The position numbers were made by a program, and so were the translations under genes. Below, in pieces: positions 1 through 8,817 of a stretch of 55,649 bases of DNA. The notes below the pieces were generated by a model. It worked only from the letters and a program-made list of their open reading frames with translations. It was not told the origin of the DNA and searched no databases. Source of the stretch: JALYNX01 sp040905925 (GTDB taxonomy: Bacteria > Actinomycetota > Acidimicrobiia > Spongiisociales > ZC4RG35). The stretch's first letter is position 1. Every line of letters starts with the position of its first letter. The stretch is taken from positions 1 through 55,649 of the forward strand of contig JBBDQO010000018.1 in assembly GCA_040905925.1 (NCBI GenBank), written 5' to 3'.

Positions 1-3000
1 GGGCTCGAAGGTCTGGAAGGTGAAGGTGTCGACGAACTCCTCCAACGGCACCCCGTATTGGAGACCCTTGGACACGGCGATGGCGAAACAGGAGAGGATC
101 CCTTTCAGGGTCGCCCCTTCCTTGGCGAGATCGATGAAGATCTCGCCAAGGGTGTGGTCTTCATACTCCCCGGTGCGGAGGAACACCTTGTGCCCGCCGA
201 TCCTCGCCTCCTGGTTGTACCCATTGCGCCGGGCTGGGAGCAGGAATCGGGGTGGCTTCATTCCCTGTTTGTAGGCCTCGGTTGGGGAGATACCCGGAGG
301 CAGGTTGCCCCAGTGGATCGCCTTCTCCGCTTCGACCGCCGCGGTGAGTGCCGGTGCCTCGTCCTCATCGGAGGTCGAGTTGAGCGGCTGTGCCGCCTTG
401 GAGCCATCCCGATAGATGGCCATCGCCTTGAGACCGAGTTCCCATGACATCCGGTAGGCCTCTTCGATGTCCTCGACCGTGATCTCGTTGGGCATGTTGA
501 TCGTGTTGTGGTTCACGATCCCATTGCCGACGAAAGCGTGGGTGGCGGGAACAGAGAGGTCGTAGACCTCGCGTGCCCCGGCATCGGCAACTTCCACGAC
601 CGGGCTGAAGTGCAGGTCATCGGAAAGGATCTCGAGCAGCCATTCAGGAAGCTCCGCTCCAGGAACCACTGCCACTCTTTCCAGGGTGCGCCGGCTGACG
701 CGATCGGTGCGAGGATCGTTCAGGAATGCGAACCGGAGCCGTTCGCTCCGACCGCCCTCGTCCAGCCTGTCCAGCGGCATCATCCGGTACAGCTCGGGTC
801 CGGTGATGCCGGGCACGACATCGCCCGTCGACTGAGAGAAGTCTCTCCGCAGGAGCTCAGTGGCACGGGCAGACTTGTCTGACTCGGCAAAAGGCACCAC
901 CCGAGCCAGTCGCTGCGCTTCGACACCGGCTGCGTACACCTCGTGATAGGTGGTGCCGTTGTCCTTGTTCAGCTTGGCCGTCCGCCCGTGAACGATGCCG
1001 AGATTGGTCAGAACTGCCTGCAAGTCGTCCATGAGGCCGACCGATGCCACGCAGATCGCCATCTTCGGGCTGCTCGACAGCGAGATATACCCATCGAGGA
1101 AGAGACCCGACAGGAACTCGAGAACCATGCTGCGAGGGGATCGCAGCATGGCGTCGGGGATCTTCTTCTCGAAGGCGTTGTGGCCCACTCCGAGGTGGTC
1201 CAGGAACTCGACTATCGACTTGGAAGCGACCTGAACGCTCGGGCATTGCCCGGCGTAGCGCCGGATCGGAGCAGCGACGCCGAACACGCGCTTCCACGTG
1301 TCTGAGACTCGCTGGAGCACACCCTCGTCTGCGTTGGTCACATGCACGGTCCAGTTGGATGGAGTGATATGACCCTCGGCGACGATGGCGCCGAGTAGGA
1401 ACGCCAGATCCTCTGTCATCTCGGCGGGTAGAGACACCGCCTTCTGACCGCCGTATGCCGGAGATGGCACGAAGTCGTCGAAGCGGGCCGGGAGGACCGA
1501 CCACATGTCGGCTCCGTACCGGGTGGCCACGTATTCGCCCGGCTTGATGTCCTCGAGGGTCCGCCACTCGAGCCCGCCGTCGACGGCGACCAGGAGCCGG
1601 TGATTCGGGGTTCCGGTTACCTCATGACCGGAGCGGAGAACCACCCGGCGGACCGGTCGCACGCCGCCGTAGTAGAAGGCGTCGGTCTTGCGGGTCCCGT
1701 TTCGGGAGGCCACCTCCATGACCTCGTCACGGAACGAGTCCGGCGCCTCGTCACGATGGAGGGAGGCGATACGGACCAGGCCGTCCTCCGTGGTGAGCAA
1801 TGTCTCTCCGGTGACGCACTTGGAGATCGCACCCGAGATGAACGGCTGGGCTGCCGCCATCATCTTGATGTGCCCATAGTGATGGATGAACCGGGTCCCG
1901 TACTTGCCGTTCTTGTTGGCGGTGTCGAAGACGACGAGATGCTCGTCCCTGATGTGAGGAGCGCCTTCGATGGTCTGACGGCCACAGATGTGGTTGTTGG
2001 CTTCGTTGATCTCGGACTGGGTGAACCCGAGCGCCTTGAGCAAGTTGAACTCCCAGCCCGTGTACTCATCGACGCCGAACCCGAGCCGCTGGAGGGTGGC
2101 TTCCCCGAAGGTGAACACATTGAACGCCTGTCTCAGTTCGAACACCGAGAGCAGAGCCTTCTCCAACTTGTCCAGGTCTTCGTCGTCGAAGCCCTTGGCG
2201 GCCAAGGTCTCCCGGTTGATATGAGGGGCGCCGTCCAACGAGCTCGTCCCCACGATGTACTCGACCACATCCTTGATCTGGGCGGCGTCGTAACCGAGAT
2301 GGGCCAGAGCGGGGGTAACCGACTGGTTGACGATCTTGAAGTAACCACCGCCGGCCAGCTTCTTGAACTTGACCAACGAGAAGTCGGGCTCGATGCCGGT
2401 CGTATCCGAGTCGAGGAGGAGCCCAATTGTGCCGGTAGGCGCGATCACACTTGACTGTGCGTTCCTGAAGCCATGTAGCTCGCCCCGTTCGAGCGCCAGA
2501 TCCCACGAAGCGTGGGCGGCTTCGAGCATGTCAGGCGGACACAAGGACGGATCGATTGCCATCACCTTGGTTGTCACACCCTCGTAGTCGTCGTGGCCAT
2601 AAGCGGCCCGCCGGTGGTTGCGGATCACCCGCAGCATCGACTCCCGGTTCTCGCTGAACTTGGGGAAGGGCCCGGTGACCTCAGCGATCTCAGCCGAAGT
2701 GGCGTAGGAGAACCCGGTGAGAATGGCGGTCATCGCCCCCGCGATGGCCCGGCCCTGATCGGAGTCATAAGCGATGCCCTGTCTCATCAACAGCGATCCA
2801 AGATTGGCGTAGCCCAGACCCAGGGTCCGATAGTCGTAAGAGCCCTGTGCGATCTCCCTGGATGGGAAGTGGGCCATGGCCACCGAGATCTCGAGCACGA
2901 TGGTCCAGAGCCGGATGGCGTGTTGGTATGCCTCAATGTCGAAGACACCCGTGTCGTCGTCATAGAACTGGACCAGGTTGATCGAGGCCAGGTTGCAAGC

Positions 3001-4218
3001 GGTGTCATCGAGGAAGACGTACTCGCTACAAGGGTTAGATGCCCGGATACGACCCCCGGCCGGGCTGGTGTGCCACTCGTTGATGGTGGTGTCGAACTGG
3101 AGTCCAGGATCGGCGCAGGCCCAGGCAGCCTCGGCGATCCGGTTCCATAGGTCCCGGGCCTTGACCGTCTTGCGGACGCTGCCGTCGGTGCGGTTGTACA
3201 AGTTCCAGTCGCCGTCATCGAGGACGGTTTGGATGAACTCGTTGGTGACACGAACCGAGTTGTTGGAGTTCTGGCCTGAAACGGTGGCATAGGCGTCGCC
3301 GTTGAAGTCGGCGGGGAGTCCACCGTGGTTGATCAGGACGCGTGCCTTGTCCTCCTCGACCTTCTTCCAGTCGATGAACTTCTCGATGTCGGGATGGTCG
3401 ACGTCGAGGATGACCATCTTGGCGGCGCGACGGGTTGTTCCTCCACTCTTGATCGCGCCCGCGGCCCGGTCACCGATTTTGAGGAAGGACATGACCCCGG
3501 AGGACTTGCCGCCGCCGGAGAGCCGCTCGTTCTCGCCTCGGATCATCGAGAAGTTGGAGCCGGCCCCAGAGCCGAACTTGAAGATGCGAGCTTCGCGGAC
3601 CCAGAGATCCATGATCCCACCCGGGTTCACCAGGTCGTCCTTCACGCTGAGTATGAAACAAGCGTGGGGTGAGGGACGGCTGTAGGAGTCGGGGGAGGCC
3701 TTCATCTCCCCGTCGGCACCGTCGACGTACCAGAAGCCCTGGGCGGGCCCGGTCAATCCGTAGGCCCAGTTGAGCCCGGTGTTGAACCACTGTGGGGAGT
3801 TGGGGGCAGCCATTTGGTTGGCGAGCATGTAGCGGAGCTCGTCCTCGAAGGCGACGGCGTCCTCGGTGGTGGCGAAGTAACCCTCCTTCTCTCCCCAGTG
3901 ACGCCAGGTGCCGGCGAGACGGTTGAACACCTGCTTGGCCGAGCGCTCCGGGCCGATGACCGGCTGGCCGGCCTCGTCGAAGATCTGGTTCCCCTCATCG
4001 TCGAACTGGGGGACACCGGCCTTGCGGAAATACTTCGAGACCATGATGTCGGCGGCGACCTGTGACCACCCCGAGGGGATCTCGGCATCGGTCATCTCGA
4101 AGACGATCGAGCCGTCGGGGTTGGTGATCCGGGAGTCACGACGGGACCATTCGATCTTGTCGTAGGCGTCCTTGCCGGCCTCGGTGAAGCGCCGATCGAT
4201 CCGTAGGCCTTTACTCAT
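1..4218 (-). CDS. nrdJ: Adenosylcobalamin-dependent (class II) ribonucleoside-diphosphate reductase, intein-containing, 3' end outside window
   Basis: It reduces ribonucleotides to deoxyribonucleotides using a cobalamin-generated thiyl radical. The frame is open from the ATG at 4218 to the window edge (1,406 codons, about 968 after removing the intein). Class II landmarks are visible: PNSPQWFN, the SPHACF cysteine, NPCSEYVFLDDTACNLASINL-type active-site segment, APTGTIGLLLDSDTTGIEPDF-type loop, and SGAISK/TINMPNEI split by the intein. AGGAGG lies about 9 nt before the ATG, which fixes the start. The C-terminal redox-cysteine region lies off the window. It appears monocistronic at its 5' end and is controlled by tandem NrdR-type boxes. 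The family call is secure; the host extein is expected to be functional only after splicing. Confidence 0.96.
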   Translation of the reverse strand, partial: MSKGLRIDRRFTEAGKDAYDKIEWSRRDSRITNPDGSIVFEMTDAEIPSGWSQVAADIMVSKYFRKAGVPQFDDEGNQIFDEAGQPVIGPERSAKQVFNRLAGTWRHWGEKEGYFATTEDAVAFEDELRYMLANQMAAPNSPQWFNTGLNWAYGLTGPAQGFWYVDGADGEMKASPDSYSRPSPHACFILSVKDDLVNPGGIMDLWVREARIFKFGSGAGSNFSMIRGENERLSGGGKSSGVMSFLKIGDRAAGAIKSGGTTRRAAKMVILDVDHPDIEKFIDWKKVEEDKARVLINHGGLPADFNGDAYATVSGQNSNNSVRVTNEFIQTVLDDGDWNLYNRTDGSVRKTVKARDLWNRIAEAAWACADPGLQFDTTINEWHTSPAGGRIRASNPCSEYVFLDDTACNLASINLVQFYDDDTGVFDIEAYQHAIRLWTIVLEISVAMAHFPSREIAQGSYDYRTLGLGYANLGSLLMRQGIAYDSDQGRAIAGAMTAILTGFSYATSAEIAEVTGPFPKFSENRESMLRVIRNHRRAAYGHDDYEGVTTKVMAIDPSLCPPDMLEAAHASWDLALERGELHGFRNAQSSVIAPTGTIGLLLDSDTTGIEPDFSLVKFKKLAGGGYFKIVNQSVTPALAHLGYDAAQIKDVVEYIVGTSSLDGAPHINRETLAAKGFDDEDLDKLEKALLSVFELRQAFNVFTFGEATLQRLGFGVDEYTGWEFNLLKALGFTQSEINEANNHICGRQTIEGAPHIRDEHLVVFDTANKNGKYGTRFIHHYGHIKMMAAAQPFISGAISKCVTGETLLTTEDGLVRIASLHRDEAPDSFRDEVMEVASRNGTRKTDAFYYGGVRPVRRVVLRSGHEVTGTPNHRLLVAVDGGLEWRTLEDIKPGEYVATRYGADMWSVLPARFDDFVPSPAYGGQKAVSLPAEMTEDLAFLLGAIVAEGHITPSNWTVHVTNADEGVLQRVSDTWKRVFGVAAPIRRYAGQCPSVQVASKSIVEFLDHLGVGHNAFEKKIPDAMLRSPRSMVLEFLSGLFLDGYISLSSSPKMAICVASVGLMDDLQAVLTNLGIVHGRTAKLNKDNGTTYHEVYAAGVEAQRLARVVPFAESDKSARATELLRRDFSQSTGDVVPGITGPELYRMMPLDRLDEGGRSERLRFAFLNDPRTDRVSRRTLERVAVVPGAELPEWLLEILSDDLHFSPVVEVADAGAREVYDLSVPATHAFVGNGIVNHNTINMPNEITVEDIEEAYRMSWELGLKAMAIYRDGSKAAQPLNSTSDEDEAPALTAAVEAEKAIHWGNLPPGISPTEAYKQGMKPPRFLLPARRNGYNQEARIGGHKVFLRTGEYEDHTLGEIFIDLAKEGATLKGILSCFAIAVSKGLQYGVPLEEFVDTFTFQTFEP
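505..1818 (-). other. Full-length intein (438 aa) with LAGLIDADG endonuclease domain inside nrdJ
   Basis: The insertion separates SGAISK from TINMPNEI, a normally continuous stretch of class II reductases. It starts with Cys1 (block A, CVTGETLLTTEDG), has a block B TPNH at intein residues 70-73, an endonuclease motif LLGAIVAEG at 141-149 and FLSGLFLDG at 235-243, then a block F (VYDLSVPATHAFVGNGIV) and ends in His-Asn before extein Thr+1. All splicing residues are therefore present. The first dodecapeptide has Glu at the catalytic acid position. The second has Asp but looks one residue shorter than the usual motif, so endonuclease activity is uncertain. nrdJ codon 801 is Cys1 and codon 1238 is the last Asn. 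Confidence 0.95.
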
Positions 4219-4289
4219 GAATAGTGCCTCCTCGCACTTTTTCGTCCTCCCTCAATGGGACGAGGACGAGGTCCATAAATCAGCTCCTA

Positions 4290-4336
4290 CCACAAGATGT
4301 AGTGGTGTGATGGGAAGTGACCACGACATCTGGTAT
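4290..4336 (-). promoter_or_regulatory. Tandem NrdR-box operator upstream of nrdJ
   Basis: Two 16-bp boxes lie between the promoter and the nrdJ start. Read on the minus strand, box 1 (4290-4305) is CCACTACATCTTGTGG and is itself a 12/16 palindrome. Box 2 (4321-4336, read on the plus strand) is CCACGACATCTGGTAT, identical to box 1 at 12 of 16 positions. Their centres are 31 bp apart, the three-turn spacing known for NrdR boxes. The nrdR gene itself is not in the window. Confidence 0.8.
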
Positions 4337-4346
4337 GGACTTCATC

Positions 4347-4375
4347 ACTGTAATTACATCCGTGTCATGGGTCAA
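4347..4375 (-). promoter_or_regulatory. Predicted nrdJ promoter
   Basis: On the minus strand TTGACC (4375-4370) is followed after 17 nt by TACAGT (4352-4347). The predicted transcript would start near 4340, immediately before the NrdR-type boxes, a layout fitting repression. The remaining interval 4376-4628 shows no further gene or clear repeat. Confidence 0.6.
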
Positions 4376-4628
4376 GCTTTGTTTTTCCACAACCCGGAAA
4401 CGCCTCCTTGAGCGCGAAAATCAACACTCTGATGGGGAAGTGAACGCCACGATCAGCGCTCAGGGGAAGTGGTGGGCACCCTAGATCCGAGGCTGTGCCG
4501 GGGTCCAGTTCCCTGGGTGGAGAGTTTTCGCGAGCGGTCCATGCCGGCGATTCTCAGAGAACCCACATCATTCGCGAGGCTCGCTCCGGCCAGAATCACC
4601 GGGATGCCCACCGTCCTCGTTGTCGACG

Positions 4629-4898
4629 ATGACCGATCGAATCGTTGCGCTCCCTTTGATCCTGCTCCTTGCGGCCTACGCCCGGGTAGGTGGGGTGTCC
4701 GACACCCCGCCCGCCCCAACCGAGACTGCAACGACTGTCGCCTCAACGACGCCCGACGTGACCGAGACCTCGGTTGTGACCTCGACCACTCTCGAGGAGG
4801 GCGCGATCACCGAGGCCGAGGTGGCCGAACTGGAAGCTCTGCTCGACGAAGTCGACGACACCGAGAGCTTGATCGAGGAGCCGTTGCCTGAGGCTTAG
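4629..4898 (+). CDS. Small putative secreted Thr-rich protein
   Basis: An 89-residue protein if it starts at the ATG (a TTG nine nt earlier, at 4620, is an alternative). The N-terminus has a short basic part and a hydrophobic stretch (residues about 6-16), then a Thr/Pro/Val-rich segment and an acidic, helical-looking C-terminus. The export signal ends in LLLAAY, where a lipoprotein would have Cys; it may be a decayed lipobox or a plain signal peptide. It meets dps tail to tail with a 4-nt overlap. I recognise no family, and the codon pattern is only moderate evidence that it is real. Confidence 0.4.
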   Translation: MTDRIVALPLILLLAAYARVGGVSDTPPAPTETATTVASTTPDVTETSVVTSTTLEEGAITEAEVAELEALLDEVDDTESLIEEPLPEA

Positions 4899-5386
4899 GC
4901 CTTGGACTGGACGTGTGCTTCCAGGAACCAGAGGTCCTTGTCAATCTGGCGGGACACTTCGGTGAACAGATCGTTGGTGCTGGTGTCGCCCAGGTCGTCC
5001 GACTCCTCCATGGCGCGCCGGGTGCTGGCCGCGTACTGGGCGATCCGGTCGGCGACCGCCTTGACCGCCTCCATCCCCTCCACCGCCGAGGTCGGGTACT
5101 CAGGGAGTGTCGAGGCTGACGCCGCCTGTCGCACCGTCCCGGTGGCGGTGCCTCCGAGTGTCGTGGCGCGCTCCGCGATCAGGTCCGTGAACTCGAGCAC
5201 GTGGGTCGCGATGTCGTCGAACAGCAGATGGAGCTGGATGAAGTCGGATCCCTTGACGTTCCAATGGGCGTATTTGACCTGGGTGAACAGATCTGTGGTG
5301 TCTGCGAGCTGGCGGTTCAACAGATCCACCAGCTTCATACGAGCACCTTCTGGAATGTCGATGCGGGTCTCGTGGAGTTCGGTCAT
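4895..5386 (-). CDS. dps: Dps family DNA-protecting ferritin-like protein
   Basis: A 163-residue protein of normal Dps length. Dps dodecamers bind DNA and oxidise Fe(II) with hydrogen peroxide in the cytoplasm. The N-terminal helix carries the ferroxidase segment YAHWNVKGSDFIQLHLLFDD (His, then Asp/Glu ligands), and the C-terminal DKDLWFLEAHVQ is the usual Dps ending. GGGAG lies upstream of the ATG at 5386. It is a single gene diverging from the sigma-factor gene. The family is clear. Whether it binds DNA cannot be told, because no obvious Lys-rich tail is present. Confidence 0.93.
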   Translation of the reverse strand: MTELHETRIDIPEGARMKLVDLLNRQLADTTDLFTQVKYAHWNVKGSDFIQLHLLFDDIATHVLEFTDLIAERATTLGGTATGTVRQAASASTLPEYPTSAVEGMEAVKAVADRIAQYAASTRRAMEESDDLGDTSTNDLFTEVSRQIDKDLWFLEAHVQSKA

Positions 5387-5510
5387 GATGTCATCTCCCG
5401 TTCGCTAGGGGTCTCCCTCGAGGGTAGCTCGCGGTGGATCTTGGGTTTGTGTCGCGGCCGTACGATCGGTCGTCTCGTTGCTTTTAGCGGGTGAATGGTC
5501 GTCAGAGCAG

Positions 5511-5978
5511 ATGTTGACCGATAGAGCCATCGGCGGTGCATTCGAGATCTTCTTCAAGGAGATCGAACCCCGTCTCCGTGAGGCGCTTTCCGCCTCCTTG
5601 GGGAGCGACCGGGGCCGGGAAGCCGCGGCCGACGCCCTCGCCTTTGCGTGGGAGCACTGGGACCGGATTCGGGAGATGGACAATCCGACGGGGTATCTCT
5701 ACGTCCTCGGTCGTGATCGGGGTCGGAAAGCTGCCCGACGTCGGGTGGTCACCCTCCTCCCCGTTGACCCGCAGAGGATGCCATGGGTCGAGCCCGGTTT
5801 GGTCGGCGCCCTGGAGCAACTCCCCGAGCGGCAACGGACCGTGGTGGTGTTGCTCTATTGCTTCGAGTGGACGATGGGTGAGACCGCCGCGCTCTTGGGC
5901 CTTTCCAAGTCAACCGTTCAGAGTTACGCCGAGCGCGGGCTTTCCAAGTTGCGAAACCGATTGGGAGTGGAGACATGA
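5511..5978 (+). CDS. ECF (SigE-like) RNA polymerase sigma factor
   Basis: A 155-residue protein from the ATG, or 166 from an upstream TTG at 5478. The N-terminal half resembles sigma region 2 (EPRLREALSASLG ... EAAADALAFAWEHWDRI) and the C-terminal half region 4 with a helix-turn-helix (LPERQRTVVVLLYCFEWTMGE, ALLGLSKSTVQSYAERGLSKLR). The gene overlaps the next one by ATGA, the usual layout of an ECF sigma and its membrane anti-sigma. TACGAT at 5461-5466 could be a -10 element. The signal it responds to is unknown. Confidence 0.88.
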   Translation: MLTDRAIGGAFEIFFKEIEPRLREALSASLGSDRGREAAADALAFAWEHWDRIREMDNPTGYLYVLGRDRGRKAARRRVVTLLPVDPQRMPWVEPGLVGALEQLPERQRTVVVLLYCFEWTMGETAALLGLSKSTVQSYAERGLSKLRNRLGVET

Positions 5979-7291
5979 GCACAGACCTGTTGACCCAACT
6001 CGCTGAGTACGGGCAGTACCACCGGGAGGCCCAGGATCCGATCCCGCCCACGGAGGCGGCACAAGGTGCGGTGACTCCGGTTCCGATGCCTTCGCCTCCT
6101 CGCTACGGGCTGCGACGTCTCGGTGCGGTGTTGATCGCGGCGACGTTGGTCATCCTCGTCATAGCGATCCCGGCTCTGCTCCGGGGTCCGGAAACCGAAG
6201 GTCCGGCCGACTCGGTGGTGGAGACCACACCCCTCGAGGAACCCAGCGCCCCCGTCACCACGGTTGCGCTCATCGAGAGTCCCGATGGCGACGGTTACAC
6301 GACGGTCCACACCCTCAACGACGGCTCCAGGGTGGCTCTCGTCCAAATGAACCTGTGGCGATCCGTGGACGACGGGGAGTCCTGGGAGGAGTGGTACGCC
6401 CTGGATCACGAGATCGATTTGTTCACCGTGGCTCCCGATGGGGCGGTCCTCGCCGTGCGTAGCCCCAACGACCCGATCGAAACTCCTGATTCCGGTTCCA
6501 TGGTCAACGGCACCTCCGAGGTCCATCGCTACGACTCGGCGACCGAAACCTGGAGTGTCATCAACCTGCCCCGACCGGAGCTACCTGACCCTGAGTTGGC
6601 GCCCGCCCCTGCCGACGGGAGTTGCGAGATCACCGGACTCCAGAGCTGGGTCGAAGGCATCGCCATTGTGGTCGGGGAGCAGATCGTGATCCTCGGCGAT
6701 CATCGGGTCGTCGCAGACGGGATCTGTGATCAGGACTTTCAGTTCCTTTGGACCTCCTCGGACGGGATCAATTGGAATCTGGTACCCGAGCTCGGCATCG
6801 ACGGGTATCTGCACGGGATCATATGGGCTGGAGACGGGTACGTCGGCTACGGCTCATCGGTGCCCTCCTATGTCGGCCCCCCAACTCCAGAGCCTCGGGT
6901 CTGGACCGCGACGGACCTGACCTCTTGGAGCGAGCCGACGATCGATCTGACGGCTCTGCCCGAAGACGGAATCGTCAACCCCTGGCTACGAGTCGAGACC
7001 ACGGCTCGCGGTCTCACCTTGACCTATGACGTCGAGCGGTATCGACCCGGACTCGATTCGTCGATCACCGATCTGGCGGATTTGCAGCACTGGGTGATCG
7101 ATGCCGGCTGGACCGAAGGCGATGCCGACGAGTTGGGAGAGATGCTTGAAGGAATGGGTGTGATCTTTCCCCTGGATGAGGCGGAGATCCAGGAGTTGAC
7201 TGGGGGTCTCGACATGAGAGAGCCGATCGGCATTCTCACCCTGACCAGTTCCGACGGAACCGACTGGGAGGCGACCTACACCTCCGACTGA
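5975..7291 (+). CDS. Membrane-anchored probable anti-sigma factor with extracellular repeat domain
   Basis: A 438-residue protein translationally coupled to the sigma gene. It has a cytoplasmic N-terminus of about 48 residues, one membrane helix at about 49-69 (LGAVLIAATLVILVIAIPALL), then an extracytoplasmic region of some 370 residues. That region repeats Trp/Ser-Asp-Gly patterns such as RSVDDGESWEEWYALD and WTSSDGINW, reminiscent of BNR/sialidase-type beta-propeller blades. The small N-terminal part would bind the sigma factor, but I see no zinc-binding HxxxCxxC motif. The anti-sigma role is inferred from the operon and topology, not from a recognised domain. Confidence 0.65.
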   Translation: MSTDLLTQLAEYGQYHREAQDPIPPTEAAQGAVTPVPMPSPPRYGLRRLGAVLIAATLVILVIAIPALLRGPETEGPADSVVETTPLEEPSAPVTTVALIESPDGDGYTTVHTLNDGSRVALVQMNLWRSVDDGESWEEWYALDHEIDLFTVAPDGAVLAVRSPNDPIETPDSGSMVNGTSEVHRYDSATETWSVINLPRPELPDPELAPAPADGSCEITGLQSWVEGIAIVVGEQIVILGDHRVVADGICDQDFQFLWTSSDGINWNLVPELGIDGYLHGIIWAGDGYVGYGSSVPSYVGPPTPEPRVWTATDLTSWSEPTIDLTALPEDGIVNPWLRVETTARGLTLTYDVERYRPGLDSSITDLADLQHWVIDAGWTEGDADELGEMLEGMGVIFPLDEAEIQELTGGLDMREPIGILTLTSSDGTDWEATYTSD

Positions 7292-7331
7292 TCCCCCCAG
7301 TAGCGGATCATGAGAGATGCTTCGGGACCGC

Positions 7332-7370
7332 GGAAGACCCCGGCCCGCGGAACCGGGGTCTTCCGTTTGT
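7332..7370 (+). terminator. Intrinsic-type terminator hairpin
   Basis: A perfect 12-bp inverted repeat (7332-7343, GGAAGACCCCGG, with 7353-7364) encloses a 9-nt loop and is followed by GTTTGT. It lies between the convergent anti-sigma gene and the LiaF-like operon and can serve both strands. Confidence 0.8.
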
Positions 7371-7375
7371 GGGAC

Positions 7376-7567
7376 TCAGGTCTGTTCGCCGGCTCGCCCT
7401 AGCGAACCGATGACGACCGCGAGTCCGAGGACCACGAGGGCCAGTGGGCCAACAACAGTCAGGTCCGAGATCCGGAGCGTCCACACCTCGAGTGCCTCGA
7501 GGAGAAAGCCGATCCCGATTCCCAGGTAGATCACTCCTGCGAACAGTGTGCCTTTGTGAAGTCTCAT
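7376..7567 (-). CDS. Small two-helix membrane protein
   Basis: A 63-residue protein with two hydrophobic segments (about 8-27 and 36-55), like the short LiaI/DUF5668-type proteins. It overlaps the preceding LiaF-like gene by 4 nt (ATGA) and is the last gene of the pspC operon. A membrane-stress accessory role is inferred from context only. Confidence 0.7.
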   Translation of the reverse strand: MRLHKGTLFAGVIYLGIGIGFLLEALEVWTLRISDLTVVGPLALVVLGLAVVIGSLGRAGEQT

Positions 7568-8214
7568 CTCTCCACCTTGATGTTTCCTGCCGCGACGTCG
7601 AGTTCGAGCGTCAGCGTCACTGTGGCGGAATCGAATCCGTCACTGGTGTAGGTATCGCTCACCGAAATCCCGTTGTCGATCTCTCCGAACAGATCGATCT
7701 GGCCGGCGCCTGCTGACGCATCGATGTCCACAGGGACACCGGGTGGCAACATGATCGTGAGATCACCTGCGCCGACTGTGGCTTCGATCTCTGCCGGCTC
7801 GGTCATGGTGAGGTCACTCAAGTCGAGCGTCAACTCGCCCAACCCCACGTTGTATTGGTCTGCCAGGTTGGCCTGGTTGGTGACTCGGATGTTCCGCTCA
7901 CCGATCCCTCCATTGAATGCGTCGGGGGGTATCGCTGCAACCGCAACGACTGCGAGTGTCACGAAGACCCCGGCAACGATCAGACCCGTGTGCGGGCCGT
8001 CGAAGGAGCCGATGATCAGGGCCAGGCCAATAACCGCAAGCACTACCGGCAGCACCATCGCCGCCCGCAGCTCGATCACGTCGATGACGTCGAGCAGCCA
8101 AAGCCCGCCGACGACGATCAGAAGTGCCCCGGTGACAATCGCTCCGTAGCGACCGCGCTTGGGCGGGGGGACCATGGTGGTCTCGGGTCTCTCGAGTGTG
8201 TCAGTTGTGCTCAC
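7564..8214 (-). CDS. LiaF-like/DUF2154-type membrane protein
   Basis: A 216-residue protein. The N-terminal half has about three or four membrane helices (starting YGAIVTGALLIVVGGLWLLDV). The C-terminal half is a beta-rich domain with repeated GxGxL patterns (VGLGELTLDLSDL, VGAGDLTIMLPPGVPVDIDASAGAGQIDLFG), the signature of cell-wall-active antibiotic response (LiaF/VraT-like) proteins. LiaF proteins sense envelope stress and inhibit LiaRS in Firmicutes; no LiaRS is present here. The gene lies between pspC and the small membrane protein, with a 14-nt overlap with pspC. Confidence 0.8.
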   Translation of the reverse strand: MSTTDTLERPETTMVPPPKRGRYGAIVTGALLIVVGGLWLLDVIDVIELRAAMVLPVVLAVIGLALIIGSFDGPHTGLIVAGVFVTLAVVAVAAIPPDAFNGGIGERNIRVTNQANLADQYNVGLGELTLDLSDLTMTEPAEIEATVGAGDLTIMLPPGVPVDIDASAGAGQIDLFGEIDNGISVSDTYTSDGFDSATVTLTLELDVAAGNIKVER

Positions 8215-8629
8215 GACGACTCCCTAGATAGAGCATCCCGGCGCCGGCGGCGATGACGGCCACGGGCCACATCACTCTGTCGAACCAGGGCACCAGGGTG
8301 TTGACCAAAAACACCAGCCCAATGCCGATCAGGGCGACTCCGGCCACTATTGGCCCCTGCGCCCCGCTTTCGGCATTTCGCACCGCCAGGGTCTCTCCCG
8401 GGCGGGCTTCAGGGATGATGAGCCACGAGATCAGGTAGATCAGGATGCCGGCCCCACCCGCAACGGTGACGACCACAAATCCCAACCTGAACCACAACGG
8501 ATCCGTGTTGAAATACCGGCCCAACCCGCCACAGACACCGGCGATCACTCGATCCTCGGTGCTCCGGCGAAGCCGCGCCTGCGGCTGGCCGGCCTGGACG
8601 ACGGGTGGGCCCGTTTCGAGCTGCGTCAT
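8201..8629 (-). CDS. PspC domain-containing membrane protein
   Basis: A 142-residue protein. The PspC domain is clear: LRRSTEDRVIAGVCGGLGRYF, then DPLWFRLGFVVV and a membrane helix ending in YLISWLIIPE. Two further helices follow. I chose the ATG at 8629 because GGAGG lies 6 nt upstream; the TTG at 8635 is less likely. It heads the three-gene operon running left. PspC proteins act in membrane-stress signalling, here likely coupled to the LiaF-like neighbour. Confidence 0.9.
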   Translation of the reverse strand: MTQLETGPPVVQAGQPQARLRRSTEDRVIAGVCGGLGRYFNTDPLWFRLGFVVVTVAGGAGILIYLISWLIIPEARPGETLAVRNAESGAQGPIVAGVALIGIGLVFLVNTLVPWFDRVMWPVAVIAAGAGMLYLGSRREHN

Positions 8630-8817
8630 ACGCAACCTCCTTTGGCCTGAACATGCCCCGAATCTGGGTCGGGTGGCCAGAGCCGAAAGTCACCGATGGC
8701 CAGGATTAGGACGGAAAAGTCGATCGCCGCTCGCTTAGGGTCCCGCCCAGGACTGTCTTGCGCCTCTATTCGCAATAGCCGTCCGGTGTTCCAATGAAAT
8801 GGGAAATAGGAGGTGAT

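Noticed and set aside
857..1567. 236-residue minus-strand frame within the intein
   Set aside because: It is a shifted frame of the intein, Arg/Gly-rich with no recognisable domain.
4604..4660. Frame starting MPTVLVVDDD like a response regulator
   Set aside because: Similarity stops after about ten residues and the rest of the frame has no receiver-domain features; the secreted-protein frame is more plausible.
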